Of a DNA stretch of 64,000 nt, positions 1 through 11,798 are shown piece by piece; position 1 is the stretch's first letter, and every line of letters begins with the position of its first letter. Made by a program: the position numbers and the translations under genes. Source of the DNA: Schizochytrium sp. CCTCC M209059 (Eukaryota > Sar > Bigyra > Thraustochytrida > Thraustochytriidae). The stretch is taken from assembly GCA_000818945.1 (NCBI GenBank), contig KN805436.1, positions 116,603 through 180,602 of the forward strand, written 5' to 3'. The notes beneath the pieces are model-generated. The model saw nothing but the letters and a program-made list of their open reading frames with translations, made no database searches and was not told the origin of the DNA.

Positions 1-350
1 CGCGCTGCAGCTGTGCAGCGACGTGCAGCTCGCACGCACGCACGCACGCCTGCTTCACGCGGGCGTGCGAGCCCTCAATTCGTCGCACGAATGCACGCTG
101 GACGCTCCGACGCCGGGCCCGCTCGCTCGTTCTCGCCAACCAAAGCGACGCAGCTGCAGGTGCAGGCAGGTCCGGGCAAGCTCGCTCGCCCGCCCGCCCT
201 CCCCGCTTCCCCGCTCGCCAGCTCCGGCCGCCTCCACGTGTGGTGCTCCCCGCCCAGCGCCGCCTCCCGGCCGCCGCTCGCCGCCGCCGCTCGCCGCGCG
301 GCAACCGATCGACCGCCTGCAGGGCTCAGTCAGGGGAGGGAGCGCAGGCA

Positions 351-370
351 GAGAGAGAGAGAGAGAGAGA
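351..370. repeat. (GA)n microsatellite
   Basis: Ten perfect GA units. It is the first of many simple repeats in the opening 6 kb; a GGA tract of about 27 bp follows at 441-467. Confidence 0.9.
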
Positions 371-607
371 CAGCGAGGCGAGCAGAGCGAAGCAGGAGAG
401 CAGAGCGAGGGACAGCAAAGCACGCGCAGCCAGCCAGCTCGAGGAGGAGGAGGAGGAGGAGGAGGAGGCGGCCTGCGCGGCGGCTCTCTCGGACGCCTTG
501 CGAGCCCGCGCGAGCGCGAGCGGGACGCACGCACGCGCGGCCTCGCGTCGCGTCGCGTCGCTGCGCTGCGCGAGGGCGCGAGGGCGGGAAGGCGGTCTGT
601 CTGTTCA

Positions 608-1264
<657 letters not shown>

Positions 1265-1926
1265 TCACTCGCTCTCTCTCTCTCTCGCTCGCTCGCTCCT
1301 TCCGCTGGCCCGCTGGGGACTTCGCTGCCACTGCGCTGCGCTTCGTTGCGCGTGGGTGCCGCGCCGTGCCGTGCCGTGCCTGCCTGCCTCGGGCCGACCG
1401 CTCACCCGCGCGTCCGTCGGAGGCGGCGGAGGCGAGCACGGCCGCGGCGGCGTTCACCGCCACCCTGTTTACGAACTGGTGCCCTGCTTGCGCCCTTTCC
1501 TTGGTCTTCCTGTCCTCCTCTCCTCTCGCCGAGTCCTGCCCGGCAGAGCAGCCCAGATAACAAACAACTAGCAGGCCTCCTACCCCTACCCGTATAGTCA
1601 GCGAGTGAGCCCAGCCAGGGCAGCCCCAGCCCCAGACCAGACCAGGCGATACGAGCTGGCCCTGGACCTGTTCTGCCTGCCACCCTGGTCTACTCCTCCT
1701 CTCTCCGGCCGTCCCAACTCGCTCACTGGTGGCCGCGTCCGCTCCGTCGGGCTGGCTAGCCAGGGCTGGATGGCGGGCTGGAAAGACGGATCTTCGCGCG
1801 CGCCGCGCCCCGCGAGCGGTCGAGAGCGCGGCCGCGCGAGTAGAAGGAAAGCCTGCCCTGCTCCGCTCTGCTCTGCTCTGCTCTGCTCTGCTCTGCTTAG
1901 GCCTGCCTCCTTAGAAGCTGCTTGAA

Positions 1927-1927
<1 letters not shown>

Positions 1928-1968
<41 letters not shown>

Positions 1969-1969
1969 G
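1928..1969. repeat. (ACGC)n microsatellite
   Basis: About ten perfect tetramer units. The same GCAC/ACGC motif recurs in short form near 47425-47445 and 54770-54780. Confidence 0.9.
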
Positions 1970-4957
1970 CGCTGGCTCGCACCCAGCGCCGCCGCGCGAA
2001 TGGGCGCGCGCCCCAAGCAAGCAAGCAAGCAAGCTCCGCAAGGGCCGGCCTGCTGTCTGCCTGTCAGTCTGGCTGTCTGTCTGTGGCTGTGTGTCTGTCT
2101 GTCTGACTGACTGACTGTCTGGCTGCGCCGTCTCGGCGTGCGTGCTCTTTCTCGATCACAGCAGCAGAAGCTGCCTGCTTTGCGGGCGCCGCTGGATCGG
2201 CGCCCGCGGGAAGATGGAGAGAGACCACGGACAGAGAGTCAGGCTGACGGACGCGCGAACGGACGAATAGCAGACAGACACACTGCACAGACACACAGAC
2301 ACAGCGCACGCGGGCTGTGGCGGGCGAAAGACAGCGCGCGAGGCCGCGGATCTCCGGCGAGGCGGCGCAGAAACAGACGCCGCGCCGCCGCCGCCGCGAG
2401 GTCCACCGCGAGGTCCGCCCGCCTCGCAGTCGCAGCGGCGGCGGCGCTCGGCGGAGCGCCGCTGTCGACAGCGGCGTCGCCGCGGGCCCGAGATCGACCG
2501 CGGCGGAGGGAGAGCGGGGAGGAAGGAAGAGGCGAGCGGGGAGGGCGGGGCAGGAAGCGGGAGCTGGCTGGCTGGCCGGCTGGCTGGTGTGGAAGCGCAG
2601 AGGGAGGAAACTGGGGGAAGGAGGACGGCAGCAGCCAAGGCGCGGCTCTTCGGTCTCCTGCCTCCGCTGCTGGTCCCGCGCCGCGCTGGGAGGAGGCCAA
2701 GCAGGAGGCTAAGCAGGCGCAGGGCCGTGCTGCAGGGCGGCAGTGGCGGCGGAAGCAAGCAAGGAAGGAAGGAAGGAAGGAAGGAAGGCGTGGATATGGG
2801 TGGATGGATGGAGGAGTGAGTGAAGTGGCGGAGGGGACTGCAACGAGGGCGCACGAGATCGACGGGTACCCCCGCCCCCGGCTCCAGGCGGAAGCAAGCG
2901 CAGCGCAAACAGCCTGCGCTGCTGCTGTTGATGGATTCTGAAACGCGGGCGCCGCGGCGGCAGCAGGATGCAAGGTCAATCCATCAATCCATCAATCCAT
3001 CAAGCAAGCAAGCAAGCAGCGACAGACGAAACAGCACGCGCGAGTTCCCACGTGGGCTGTGGTAGTTCGCAAGTAAGGTCGGCCGGCCCAGCCACCTCGC
3101 GCGTAAATTGAAAGCTGCGGTGCAGCTTCTACTGCGCGTCGGCTGCGGCGATGTCTTGATCTTGCAAGTTCAACTGGGCCTGGCAGTCACTTCATCTTCC
3201 GAGTCCTGCCCTCCCGCTCTTTCTTCTTTCCTGTCCTTGGCAGAGGAAGATCCCGAAGCAGGAATGTCGCGCCGCGGCCATTGGTTGCAGAGTGTCACCA
3301 GTCCAGCTATCTTGTCTTGCTCCCAAAAAGGTCCAAACTGCCTCGGGGCCAGCACGGCTTGTCTGGCTTCGCTCGCATCAAGTTGCCTGAGCTTGCCTTG
3401 CCTGGCCTTGCCTTGCCTTGCTCCCCTTGATTCGTCCTCGATCCGTCCGTGCCTTGCCGTCCAGACAGGTGTGGGCGGAGGGAGGGACGGCGGGCTGCCA
3501 CGAGCGCAATGAATCGACCCCGCGCGCACCGCGACGCTTGGCATGGCGTGCGCATGGTATAGCGTGGACGACCGCATCGCGTCGCGGCGCCTAGCCAGCC
3601 AGCCAGCCCCATGCCTCCCTCCCTTGGATCCGAGAGAGGCAGACAGTCAGCCAGTCGGTCAGTCACCAGTCAGAGATGTGATGTGCTGTGACTGACACCG
3701 TGAGGGTGCATTGATTGTCGCGGTCCATGCCGTGCGCGCGCCCACAGTGGCAGCTGGCGCCGGAGGTGACCGCCGAGACTGCTCGCGTCGCGTCGCATCG
3801 CACCGCGCAGCACCGCACCGCACCGCGGGTCGCCGCGGCGCTCGGCACATTGCGCGCCAGCCCCTCCCGTCCCGAGATCTCTGCCGCGCCGCGTCCCCGA
3901 GATCCCGCCGAGCCTCGAGGGCGGCCGGTGCGGACATCGGCCTGTCCTGCTTCGCCCGTGCTGCTGTGGCGTGCGTGCGCGCGCTGCTGCTCTCTCGCGG
4001 TCGCCGGCCGAGGTGTGCGCGCGTGCGTGCTTGCGTGAAAGCGTGAGTGCGTGCGTTAAAGAAAGAAAGAAGGGAAGAAGGCGCATGTGCCTGGCCGCTG
4101 CAGCTGGAGCTGCCAGCCTGCCTCTGCTGCACTGCACTGTGCAAACAAACCGTCGCCGGTCGTGGCGGGCTGCCTCGCGGTCGCAGCGTCGGTCGCCGCA
4201 ATGGCCACGCCACATGCCACCGGCACTGTCGCTGGACGCGTCAGCGGAGGATTCAAGCGCGCCTGCCTGGCCCCGTCCGGCGAGAGAGGGGAGGGCAGCG
4301 AAAAGAGCTGCGGTGCATTCTCGACTCAAGAGTCTCCTTCCTCCCTCGTGTGACCTCGGCGCTTCACGGGACCTCGACCTCATTATCCCAACCGCCAGGA
4401 CCGCGACCGCCACGCGGTGCGTCTCCCGGCTGCGACAGACAGCGAGCGATGCGACAGGACAGACATATCGACGCGACCAAGTGGGCTCTCCTTCAAGTTC
4501 AAGTTGTTGCTCTCCTCTTTCCCAGAAGCGGCCAGCGCTGCGACTTCGGTCCTGCCGCTGCGATCGAGTCGAGACTCGCTCCCTCCCTCCCTCCCTTCGT
4601 CCCCTGCGGTCGATCATGCGGTCGATGGATCATTCGGTCGATCGATCGATCGTTCAGTCGCGCCGCGCGCAGCTGCAGCACCCAACACTGACACAGGTAG
4701 GTAGGTAGGTAGGTAGGTGGCTTCGCGGCGAGCCGGGACCGACCGTCGGAGATGCGATGCCTCGACGCCTGCGGCCGGAGCTGCGACCGCGGCCGTCCCA
4801 AGAAAGTCGCTGGCAGCATAGCAGGCAGAGGCTTCGGCCGGCCGAGGCGGCTCGCACGGCCACGGCGGCGGGCTCGCACGGCGCCGGGCCGCTGGCGCCG
4901 GGCTGCGGACCCGCGTTCAAGCTCCTGGCCGCGAGGTCGCCATCGCGGATATTTTAG

Positions 4958-4969
4958 GAAAGAAAGAAA

Positions 4970-5024
<55 letters not shown>
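4958..5024. repeat. (AAAG)n microsatellite
   Basis: A purine-only tract of roughly 16 GAAA/AAAG units with one interruption near the left end. It is a pure polypurine strand. Confidence 0.93.
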
Positions 5025-5025
<1 letters not shown>

Positions 5026-5521
5026 CCTGGCTGGCGGTTGCAGCAGAGGCAGGCATTGCGAGCTGCGGAGCCGCGCCCCGCCGCGCAGCAGAGACGGAGT
5101 GGCGTCAGCAGCGCCGCGTTCGTGCGCGCGCGGGATGGCGGCAGGAAGCGACTGCGGCGCGAGGAAGTCGAGCTCGAGGCGACCGGCCGTTGGAGCGCGT
5201 GCGCCCGTCCGTCCGTGTTGAGTCGTGTGCATCGTAAAGTCCTGCGGCGCGGTGTTCTTGCTCGCTCGCTCACTCGCTCGCTCGTGCCGCTGTGATCTAT
5301 CTACCTCTCTGCGCCCAGAGAGAGAGAGAGAGAGAGAGAGCCCCAACGCGAAACCTAACGCTCGTCCGAGAGAGTCTTGACTCGAGCGCGACGACCGCTA
5401 CGGCGCGGCCGGCCGGATCGGCTCGCGGCCCCATCGCGCCGCGCCGGCTGCATGGACAAGGCAGCGCAGCGAGCTGCGAAGGCAGCCCCGACGCGCGAAA
5501 AAAGGCCTTCTGCGCGACCGA

Positions 5522-5590
5522 CATCGGATCGGATCGTATCGTATCGTATCGTATCGTATCGTATCATGTCATGTCATGTCATGTCATGTC
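5522..5590. repeat. paired pentamer arrays (GTATC)n then (ATGTC)n
   Basis: Two different pentamers abut: GGATC/GTATC units run to about 5565 and change without spacer into ATGTC units. The switch suggests a point change that then expanded. Confidence 0.9.
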
Positions 5591-5866
5591 AAGGCGGAGT
5601 GGGGCCAGGATCGCAGCGCCGGACCGACGGAGGGCGCTCTCGCTCGCAAAAAGTGCAGGTTTCGTGGTCGCAGCGCAGAAAGATAGATAGATAGATCGCA
5701 TCGGTGGGCGCCGCGTTGGACGCAAACTTTTGAGAGTCGGTCGAGCCGCTGCGACCGGCGAGGGGAGCCTGGAAGAAAAGGAAGGAGGAGGACCTGCGGC
5801 GGCTCTTGTAGTAGGATCAGCTTCGCAAAAGTGGATTCGTCCTGGTATATTCCCCCAAAAGGTGTG

Positions 5867-5898
5867 CACTGCACTGCACTGCACTGCACTGCACTGCG
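5867..5898. repeat. (CACTG)n pentanucleotide array
   Basis: About six units of GCACT/CACTG. It is another pentamer in the same 6-kb stretch. A GGCA tetramer tract follows at 5960-5992. Confidence 0.88.
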
Positions 5899-5959
5899 CT
5901 GGAGTGGAGAGACAGTGTAGAAAGAACGAGGCAAACAGGGTGTGCATGGAATCCACTTG

Positions 5960-5991
<32 letters not shown>

Positions 5992-6069
5992 CACGCAGAG
6001 AGAAAGACGGAATGGAACTGGCTTTGCGCCACTCCTTCCTGCTCCGCCATGCGAGATTGTACAATCATG

Positions 6070-6245
6070 CTTGCAAAACTGGGTCCCAAAGTGGATTTGA
6101 GCCGGTCAGCCGATCCTGCCCTTGTAAAACTTGGTCCATGAAAACTGGATTTGAGCCGGTCAGCCGGTCCTGCCCTTGCAAAATTTGGTCCAAGAAAACT
6201 TGATTTGAGCCGGTCAGCCGGTCCTGCCCTTGCAAACTGGACCCA
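6070..6245. repeat. 54-bp tandem repeat, 3+ copies
   Basis: Units begin near 6070 (51 bp), 6121 and 6175 (54 bp each), with a partial fourth unit from 6229. The conserved core is GATTTGAGCCGGTCAGCCGG. On the minus strand the period equals 18 codons, giving a repeated QGQDRLTGSN motif in an open frame ending at 6065. There is no other sign of a gene, so I treat it as a minisatellite. Confidence 0.85.
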
Positions 6246-7194
6246 CAGATGATGCAACACTCTTGTGCTTTGCATGCACTCATTCGACACGCTCCCGCTT
6301 TGCGTTTCATAAACTGGCGACGAATGGATCCTTTTCTCCTATTCCTCACTCGTACTCGTTCTAAATGAGGAAATTGGGCCCGCATTGATTGTTATCGGCT
6401 GACTATGAGGCCCTCCGTACTCAAAGTTCACGTGGAGAAACGTGAGCAATTTGAGTATTTACTAAAAGCTTGAAAAAAAGATCCAGCAGCGCGCAAACAG
6501 CTATTCTTTGCAGGTGTCACGCCGTGCCGCGCCATGCCACAACATTTTCGCGTCTCCATCAGTTCTGGTGTGAACATGGACTTTTCGCGACTGCCGCGCA
6601 CAAAGTCTCTGCGATTCATCCGTCTTGCGAAGAAGAAAGAAATTAATTCCTCGTGCGACATCTATTGCGTTACGAAAGTGACGTCTTGCGGACACGTGGA
6701 GTGATCCAACACCCTTTTCTTTTCGGAATATTGAGGGAGGGGATTTCTTACTTGCTTTTAGTAGGGCACTTTTCTTGCTGATTTATCTGCTTTGAGAGTG
6801 AGACATCTCTCTTTTGGCCGATGAATCTCTCCGCGAGCAGTGGCACTACAGGTTTTCACGTCCGCAGCCTTGGCGTATACACTGCCAAAGTAGCTCTCCA
6901 TCTACATTCCCCGACTTTGGAAAAAGGGGCTTTCACTTGTGCACTGCTTTCGAAAAGTCCAGACATAAAAGCCGCTCTCAATGTGAGTTTTAGGGTGCTG
7001 CGTCTGCTTGAGGAGTTGACTTCCTTTGTTCACTTTCAAGGGCGCTCACAACCATTGAGATAATCGGTCCTAGTGTAAGTGAATGCTCGAGTTGAGCTAA
7101 GCTCCTTGGTGGCGTGCAACTCTGATACTCAAGGGTTTCTCGTTGTTGCCAATACTACCGAGGCCATTCACTACATATTGAGCTTTGCTTGACT

Positions 7195-7322
7195 CAGCAT
7201 TTGGTCTAGATAAGCACCAGCATTTGGTCTAGATAAGCGCCAGCATTTGTTCTAGATAAGCACCAGCATTTGGTCTAGACAAGCGCCAACATTTGGTCCA
7301 GATAAGCGCCAGCATTTGGTTT
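7195..7322. repeat. 23-bp tandem repeat, 5.5 copies
   Basis: The unit CAGCATTTGGTCTAGATAAG plus CAC or CGC starts at 7195, 7218, 7241, 7264, 7287 and 7310, exactly 23 bp apart. Each copy carries one to three substitutions. Units abut with no spacers, so it is not a CRISPR-like array. It lies about 220 bp beyond the 3' end of ALG13. Confidence 0.9.
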
Positions 7323-7539
7323 GATCGCACAACAAGCAACACACGATTCTCCTTCAAGTATTATTATTTCCCACTTTTCCTCGGCTCTCATTTTTTATGC
7401 ATCTTGTGTAATGATCTTGCAAACAAGAAAAGAAAGGTTTCAGATTTTGTTTGTTTCTTTGTTTGTTTCTTTAATTGTCTCTTTGTTTGTTTGTTCAACA
7501 AAAAGAGTGAATTGATGGTCAGCAAGATGTTGGTATAGA

Positions 7540-8376
7540 TCACACGTCAGCGTACATTTCCTGGTCGAGCAACGCTGGAAAAAGGCCTGCGTCTCGCGGA
7601 GGATAAACCTCGAAGCGATCAAGGTCTGCATCCCCCAAGAGCGCTACGACATCAGCAGGCCGCGTCTTGCGCAAGACGCCCTTGGCCTCCATGGCCTCGG
7701 CGAGCTCCTCTTGATGATTATCCATGAGGTCTTCGTTGACGACAACCACGAGCGGCTTTTTCAGCCGCAAGGACTCCATAATCGAGCCTGCACCTGCGTG
7801 CGAGACGATAAGAGCCGCGGACTTCATGTCATTTTCCAGCGTGCTTTTGAACCTGTAATAGCGGCATGGGAAAAACTCTGTCGACGCCGCTGGCTGGGCT
7901 GCGGCCTCTGCAGAGCCTTCTTCCACGGCACCGATGCGCTTCGGCACGTATGTGCCCCTGCCAATCTGTCATCGTCGTCACCAAGAATCGCCGCGTCAGC
8001 AACACATTCTTCATCTCTCTCTCTCTCCTCGACCTCGTCCTCGTCCTCGTCCTCCTACCATGCCTTGCCAGTTCCCCCCGCCCCGCCCTTTCGTCCTTTC
8101 CTCCTCCCTCCGTGCGTGCCCAATTATTCTCCCCCGCCCTCCTCTTCTTCGGCGTCGTGCACGCGCTTTCGCGCTTGCTTACGCGCCGGCCTCTTGTTTC
8201 TGGCTGTTCTGACCTACCTGAATCGTCAGCGACGTGAACCCCCTCTGCCGGAGCGCCTGCACGACGCTCTCATCGTCGAGGGCCTCCACGAGAGCGTCGA
8301 AGCTCGTCGTGCCCACCGTCATGAACACGGGCTTCGCATCGCGCGCGGGCTCCGCGTCCCCCTCTTTGCGACCCAT
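7540..8376 (-). CDS. ALG13: UDP-GlcNAc transferase catalytic subunit ALG13
   Basis: The product is the glycosyltransferase subunit that, bound to the membrane protein ALG14, adds the second GlcNAc to the dolichol-linked N-glycan precursor on the cytosolic face of the ER. I read two exons: exon 1 8376-8218 and exon 2 7965-7540, with an intron at 8217-7966 (252 bp, donor CAG|GTAGGT, acceptor GACAG|A, phase 0). The joined protein is 194 aa, close to the short single-domain members of the family. The N-terminus carries VFMTVGTTSFDALVEAL, the junction reads TIQ|IGRGTYVP, and the C-terminal half has SHAGAGS-MESL and KPLVVVVNEDLMDNHQEELA, all hallmarks of ALG13. The gene is divergent from the acyltransferase starting at 9121. 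The intron is pyrimidine-rich with CTC and CCT runs. Confidence 0.93.
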
Positions 8377-9120
8377 CGAGAGAGCGAGAGAGAAACCACC
8401 GCGACGGGACCGAAGCGTCGGAGCAGCAGGGTTTATGGCGGTAGATTTGAACGAGGGTGGTCCTCGTCACCGCGCTTGCCTCGCCAAGCCGCGCGCAGGC
8501 AAAAACAGACGGCTCGCAAGCTCCCTCTCTCTCTCTCTCGCGCGCGCGCGTTCCGCCGGGCGAGCCGCCCCCAACCCCTCGCGCTCGCGCTCGCGCTCGC
8601 GCTCACTCTCCTGAAGCACGGCCCGGCCAAGCCTGCCTTGGCGTTCTGCTGCTGCTTGCTCGCTCGGCCTTGCCTGTCTGCTTACTCACAGTCGGTCACC
8701 CAAGGTCGTCCTTCTGGTCCTCCTTTCGAGTTCTTTCCTTCACGCGAGTTCAAGTTCGATCTCCTCGGGGCGAGAGCTGCGCGCGAGCAGCGCCCGCCTG
8801 CCTAGACTGGACCTGACCTGGCGTTGAGATCTATCTGGGTGGCTGGGCTGATGCCGTGCAGGCTAGGCTCGCTGTGCCAGGCCTGGCCTGGTCCGGAGGC
8901 GAGGCGAGGCTAGCCTAGTCGTTGCGGGGAGGGCGAGGTCCATCGTCGCCCTGCTCCTCCTTTGTTTGCTGCTGCTGCTGCTGCTGCTTGCTCTGTCTTC
9001 TTCTCGGCGCGGAGCAGACCCCGACCGGGAGGGACGAGCGGGCGAGCGAGCGCGCGCGCACCGGGGAAAGAGGGAGGCGAGGAGCGCGCGGCGCCGAGAG
9101 CGCGGCCGAGGGCAGACGCC
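8377..9120. other. divergent intergenic region ALG13 / acyltransferase
   Basis: This holds the promoters of two divergently transcribed genes. It is rich in CT and GCTC tracts near 8520-8610 and CTG runs near 8965-8990. No gene or clear core promoter motif is visible. Confidence 0.5.
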
Positions 9121-10821
9121 ATGTGGAAACGCAGCTTCAAGACACCGCACGGGAAGCACAGGTACGAGCGAAGAACGAGAATGAATGCTTGCCTGCGCGC
9201 ATGGACACAGACAAACGAACGAACGAACGAACGAACGAACGAACGAAGTAGCGGCACGCGTTGTTGCCTCGCACGGGCAGCGTAGACGGCATGAGAACCA
9301 TGTAAAGAGAGAGAGAGAGAGAGAGAGAGAAAGAAACTGACGACTCAGCGATGCTGCGAATGCACAGACCATGCTGCGGAGGTACCTGCCTCGTTGCTCA
9401 CACCGGATGGGACAATCTCACGCCGGTGACCCTCTGCATGGTACGTTTCGAAGACACGAATTGCCATCAGTCGCCTTGAAATACAAGTGCGCGCACTAAC
9501 CATTCTCGAACATCGCAGCTTCTCATCCCATTTAGCTTGTGGCTTGTCTTTCTTCGCGATGAAGCAGCGTACGTTTTGGTCTTGGTCTTGTTGTTCCACT
9601 CATCGCACTTCTTCCCTTCCTGCATAATTCACTCATTCTCACCTTTTTTTACTCGCCATCATGATCCCTCCACAGTCAAGCTATCAGCCCGATCGTCCCC
9701 GTCGTCATGATCGTCATTGTCGTTTGTACGCTTGTTGATCTGCTTCTCATCATGTTCACGGAACCTGGTATTCTCCCTACAGTCACGTATGAGGAGTATG
9801 ACGAGCAGGATTCCACAGCGCCCGTGCGCATCGTCTCGGTACGTTTTCATGTAATGAGAGGTCGCAAGCTGTTCTACGTGCCTGCCTGCAAAGCATTCAG
9901 CCAGCCAGCCAATTAGTGACGGGCAGTCTGAACTAACGCGCATTTTGCAACTCCATTCTCTTACTCTTCGCTTTCTTTGTGACATGCGCAGCGCATCGTG
10001 CTTGATGGCCGAGAGTACGAGCTCCGCGAATTCCGTGCCAAATTCTCCAGGTACACGGGCAATTGCATCGAGTCATTTGACCACTTTTGCGGATGGACTG
10101 GCGCCGTCATTGGCAAGCGTAACTATCGCTACTTTGTACTCTTTCTCGGGCTGTGTCTGTTGCTATCCATTGGTCTTGCGGGCTCGTGTACTGCTCTACT
10201 CGTCATCAAGGCTGAGCGCAATCACTTGACTGTTTTCAAAACCATCGAGGAGTCCATTCCAGAAACCGTTCTTGGGAGCTACGGCTACCTCATGCTCTTT
10301 TCTCTCTTTGGCCTCTTGTACGTTTCTCTACCTTTTTTTTTGCTGCGTCTTGCGCGTAAGTCCTTTCTTCTGACTGACAGGCTTGCCTCTTTTTCCTTTT
10401 CTTTCTTTACAGTGTGTTCCATATGCGCGCCATTGCAAGCAACCTCACAACGAACGAAATTCTCAAAAACACGTACGGGAGAGGAGGCAATCCACACGAC
10501 CAGGTACGTCTTACGTTGTGTTGCGAGCAAAACCCAAACAGCTGGCTCACTGACTTGATCGCCATGAAATCTCGTCTCTTTTACGCGCGCGCACAGGGGT
10601 GTCTGCGAAACGTCTGGCAATTCCTTTGTGGGCCCATCCCACGGAGCCGGATCGCAGATCTTGACGTTGACTCTCCACTCCTTTCAGACTGCCTTCCTAC
10701 ATCAATTCGCCCCGTTTCTCGTCCTAGCTCAGGTCGAGCCACCCATCCTTTGCAGTCTCAAGGGGGTCATCGAGATCTCGACAGAGACCAACACGAGGAT
10801 CTCTCCCCAATACAAGTATGA
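9121..10821 (+). CDS. DHHC-type protein S-acyltransferase with a degenerate zinc finger (DHFC)
   Basis: This is a membrane enzyme family that palmitoylates cysteines of target proteins. I reconstruct seven exons: 9121-9161, 9368-9440, 9519-9568, 9676-9838, 9992-10317, 10413-10503 and 10597-10821, giving 322 aa in one continuous frame. Family landmarks in order are CCGG near the N-terminus, two membrane segments, TEPGILP (usually DPG) near residue 84, the catalytic motif DHFC at 139-142, IGKRNYRYF, two more membrane segments, TTNE (the TTxE motif) and NPHDQGC-RN-WQFLCGP near the C-terminus. The oddity is the cysteine-rich domain: the usual KYCxTC, SHCxxC and CPWVxNC elements are replaced or missing. 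Only the Cys three residues before the FDHFC block and the catalytic Cys remain. Fold assignment is firm; activity is uncertain. All introns are GT-AG with GTACG donors. A GAAC tetramer repeat lies in intron 1. Confidence 0.85.
9213..9246. repeat. (GAAC)n microsatellite inside intron 1 of the acyltransferase
   Basis: About eight GAAC units. A GA dinucleotide tract (about 9307-9331) lies in the same intron, upstream of the acceptor at 9366-9367. Confidence 0.88.
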
Positions 10822-11068
10822 TAGTCCTTTTACAAATTCACCGCACGCATGAAATAAGCAAACCGTGCGTATGATACGATTCAATTTATATTACTCCCCT
10901 TTTTGATTTCTTCATTTCTCTACATCTTTTCCTATGCTGACAAGCAAGGAACCATCCAACTTGAATGTTAAATTTCTGATGACAACGCAAAGGCAAAGGG
11001 GTTATGTAGACTATACAGGAGAAACACAGAACGTGTGAAAAATCCGTGATAATAAAGTTTCCATCGTA

Positions 11069-11314
11069 TCAGGGTGAAAGGAGAAGACTTTCGGTGGATT
11101 GTTTCATCAACTTCTCCGAGACCTTGTGCATCTCCCGCCACGACCCATTTCTGCGCGCCTCCAGAAACAATGGAAGCAGCTTTCGCTTGGCCTCTACGGG
11201 AAAGTCTTCCGTACGGAATACGTCCGACGGCAGCTGGCCATACTTGCGGTATCCGCGCGCCGCCTTGACGTCCATCGTGGCTTCACCTTGTGTTGTTGCC
11301 CATCTGCTGCCCAT
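11069..11314 (-). CDS. small unknown protein
   Basis: I do not recognise this. An open minus-strand frame ends at 11069. The first ATGs are at 11314 (81 aa) and 11275 (68 aa). The frame stays open further upstream to about 11371 without an ATG. The translation is basic and hydrophilic, with a plausible core RGYRKYGQLPSDVF followed by FPVEAKRKLLPLFLEARRNG. It looks like a genuine short helical protein rather than antisense noise. A pre-sequence-like exon (ATG near 11451, MRGRLRNSALHLCQ then a possible GTATAA donor) could precede it, but I cannot prove the splice. It is convergent with the acyltransferase and divergent from the DnaJ gene. Confidence 0.4.
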   Translation of the reverse strand: MGSRWATTQGEATMDVKAARGYRKYGQLPSDVFRTEDFPVEAKRKLLPLFLEARRNGSWREMHKVSEKLMKQSTESLLLSP

Positions 11315-11798
11315 GCCAAAGACAATTTGCCCAAGAGCGCTCGTGACTATCCGTTCAGAGGGGTAGGTCACTTACTTTGTGCACCAAAAAGAACAATTTT
11401 ATACATTATACTTGACAAAGATGCAGAGCGGAATTGCGCAGTCTTCCTCTCATGCCCCCCTCTTCCTTCTTCTTCCCGCAACACAAGAGATGGAGAGACG
11501 CGTGCGTCTTTGATCCAATTCAACTCGCCAAAGCCTTGGAGCTCGACCGTTGCGCGGCACGGCGCAGTGCGGGCTCGTCGGTGCGTGTAGGCGCTCGGGC
11601 TTCACGCCTGCGCCGACTTGCGCCCGCAACAAACAAAGTTTGCTCGGGTGACGGAGGCAGTCTTGCTCCCCGTCAATCTGTCAGTCAAGTCCTTCGTCGT
11701 CGGACCAGAGACTTACTTGAACAACAGAGCGCCCGTCTGTCTACCTTTACCTTTTCCGCCCCTCGCCGCTTCACAAAAGTCACAACAGCCGTCTCACG
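11315..11798. other. intergenic region upstream of the DnaJ gene
   Basis: A TATA-like stretch (TTTATACATTATAC) sits near 11398-11412. It could serve the minus-strand small gene or be chance. No clear heat-shock element array is visible before the DnaJ start. Confidence 0.35.

Noticed and set aside
3659..4617. 315-aa minus-strand open frame
   Set aside because: Its translation is Arg/Ser/His-biased with no motif, and comparable frames occur on the opposite strand; likely a GC artefact.
7195..7322. CRISPR array
   Set aside because: The 23-bp units abut with no unique spacers, the host is eukaryotic and no cas genes are near.
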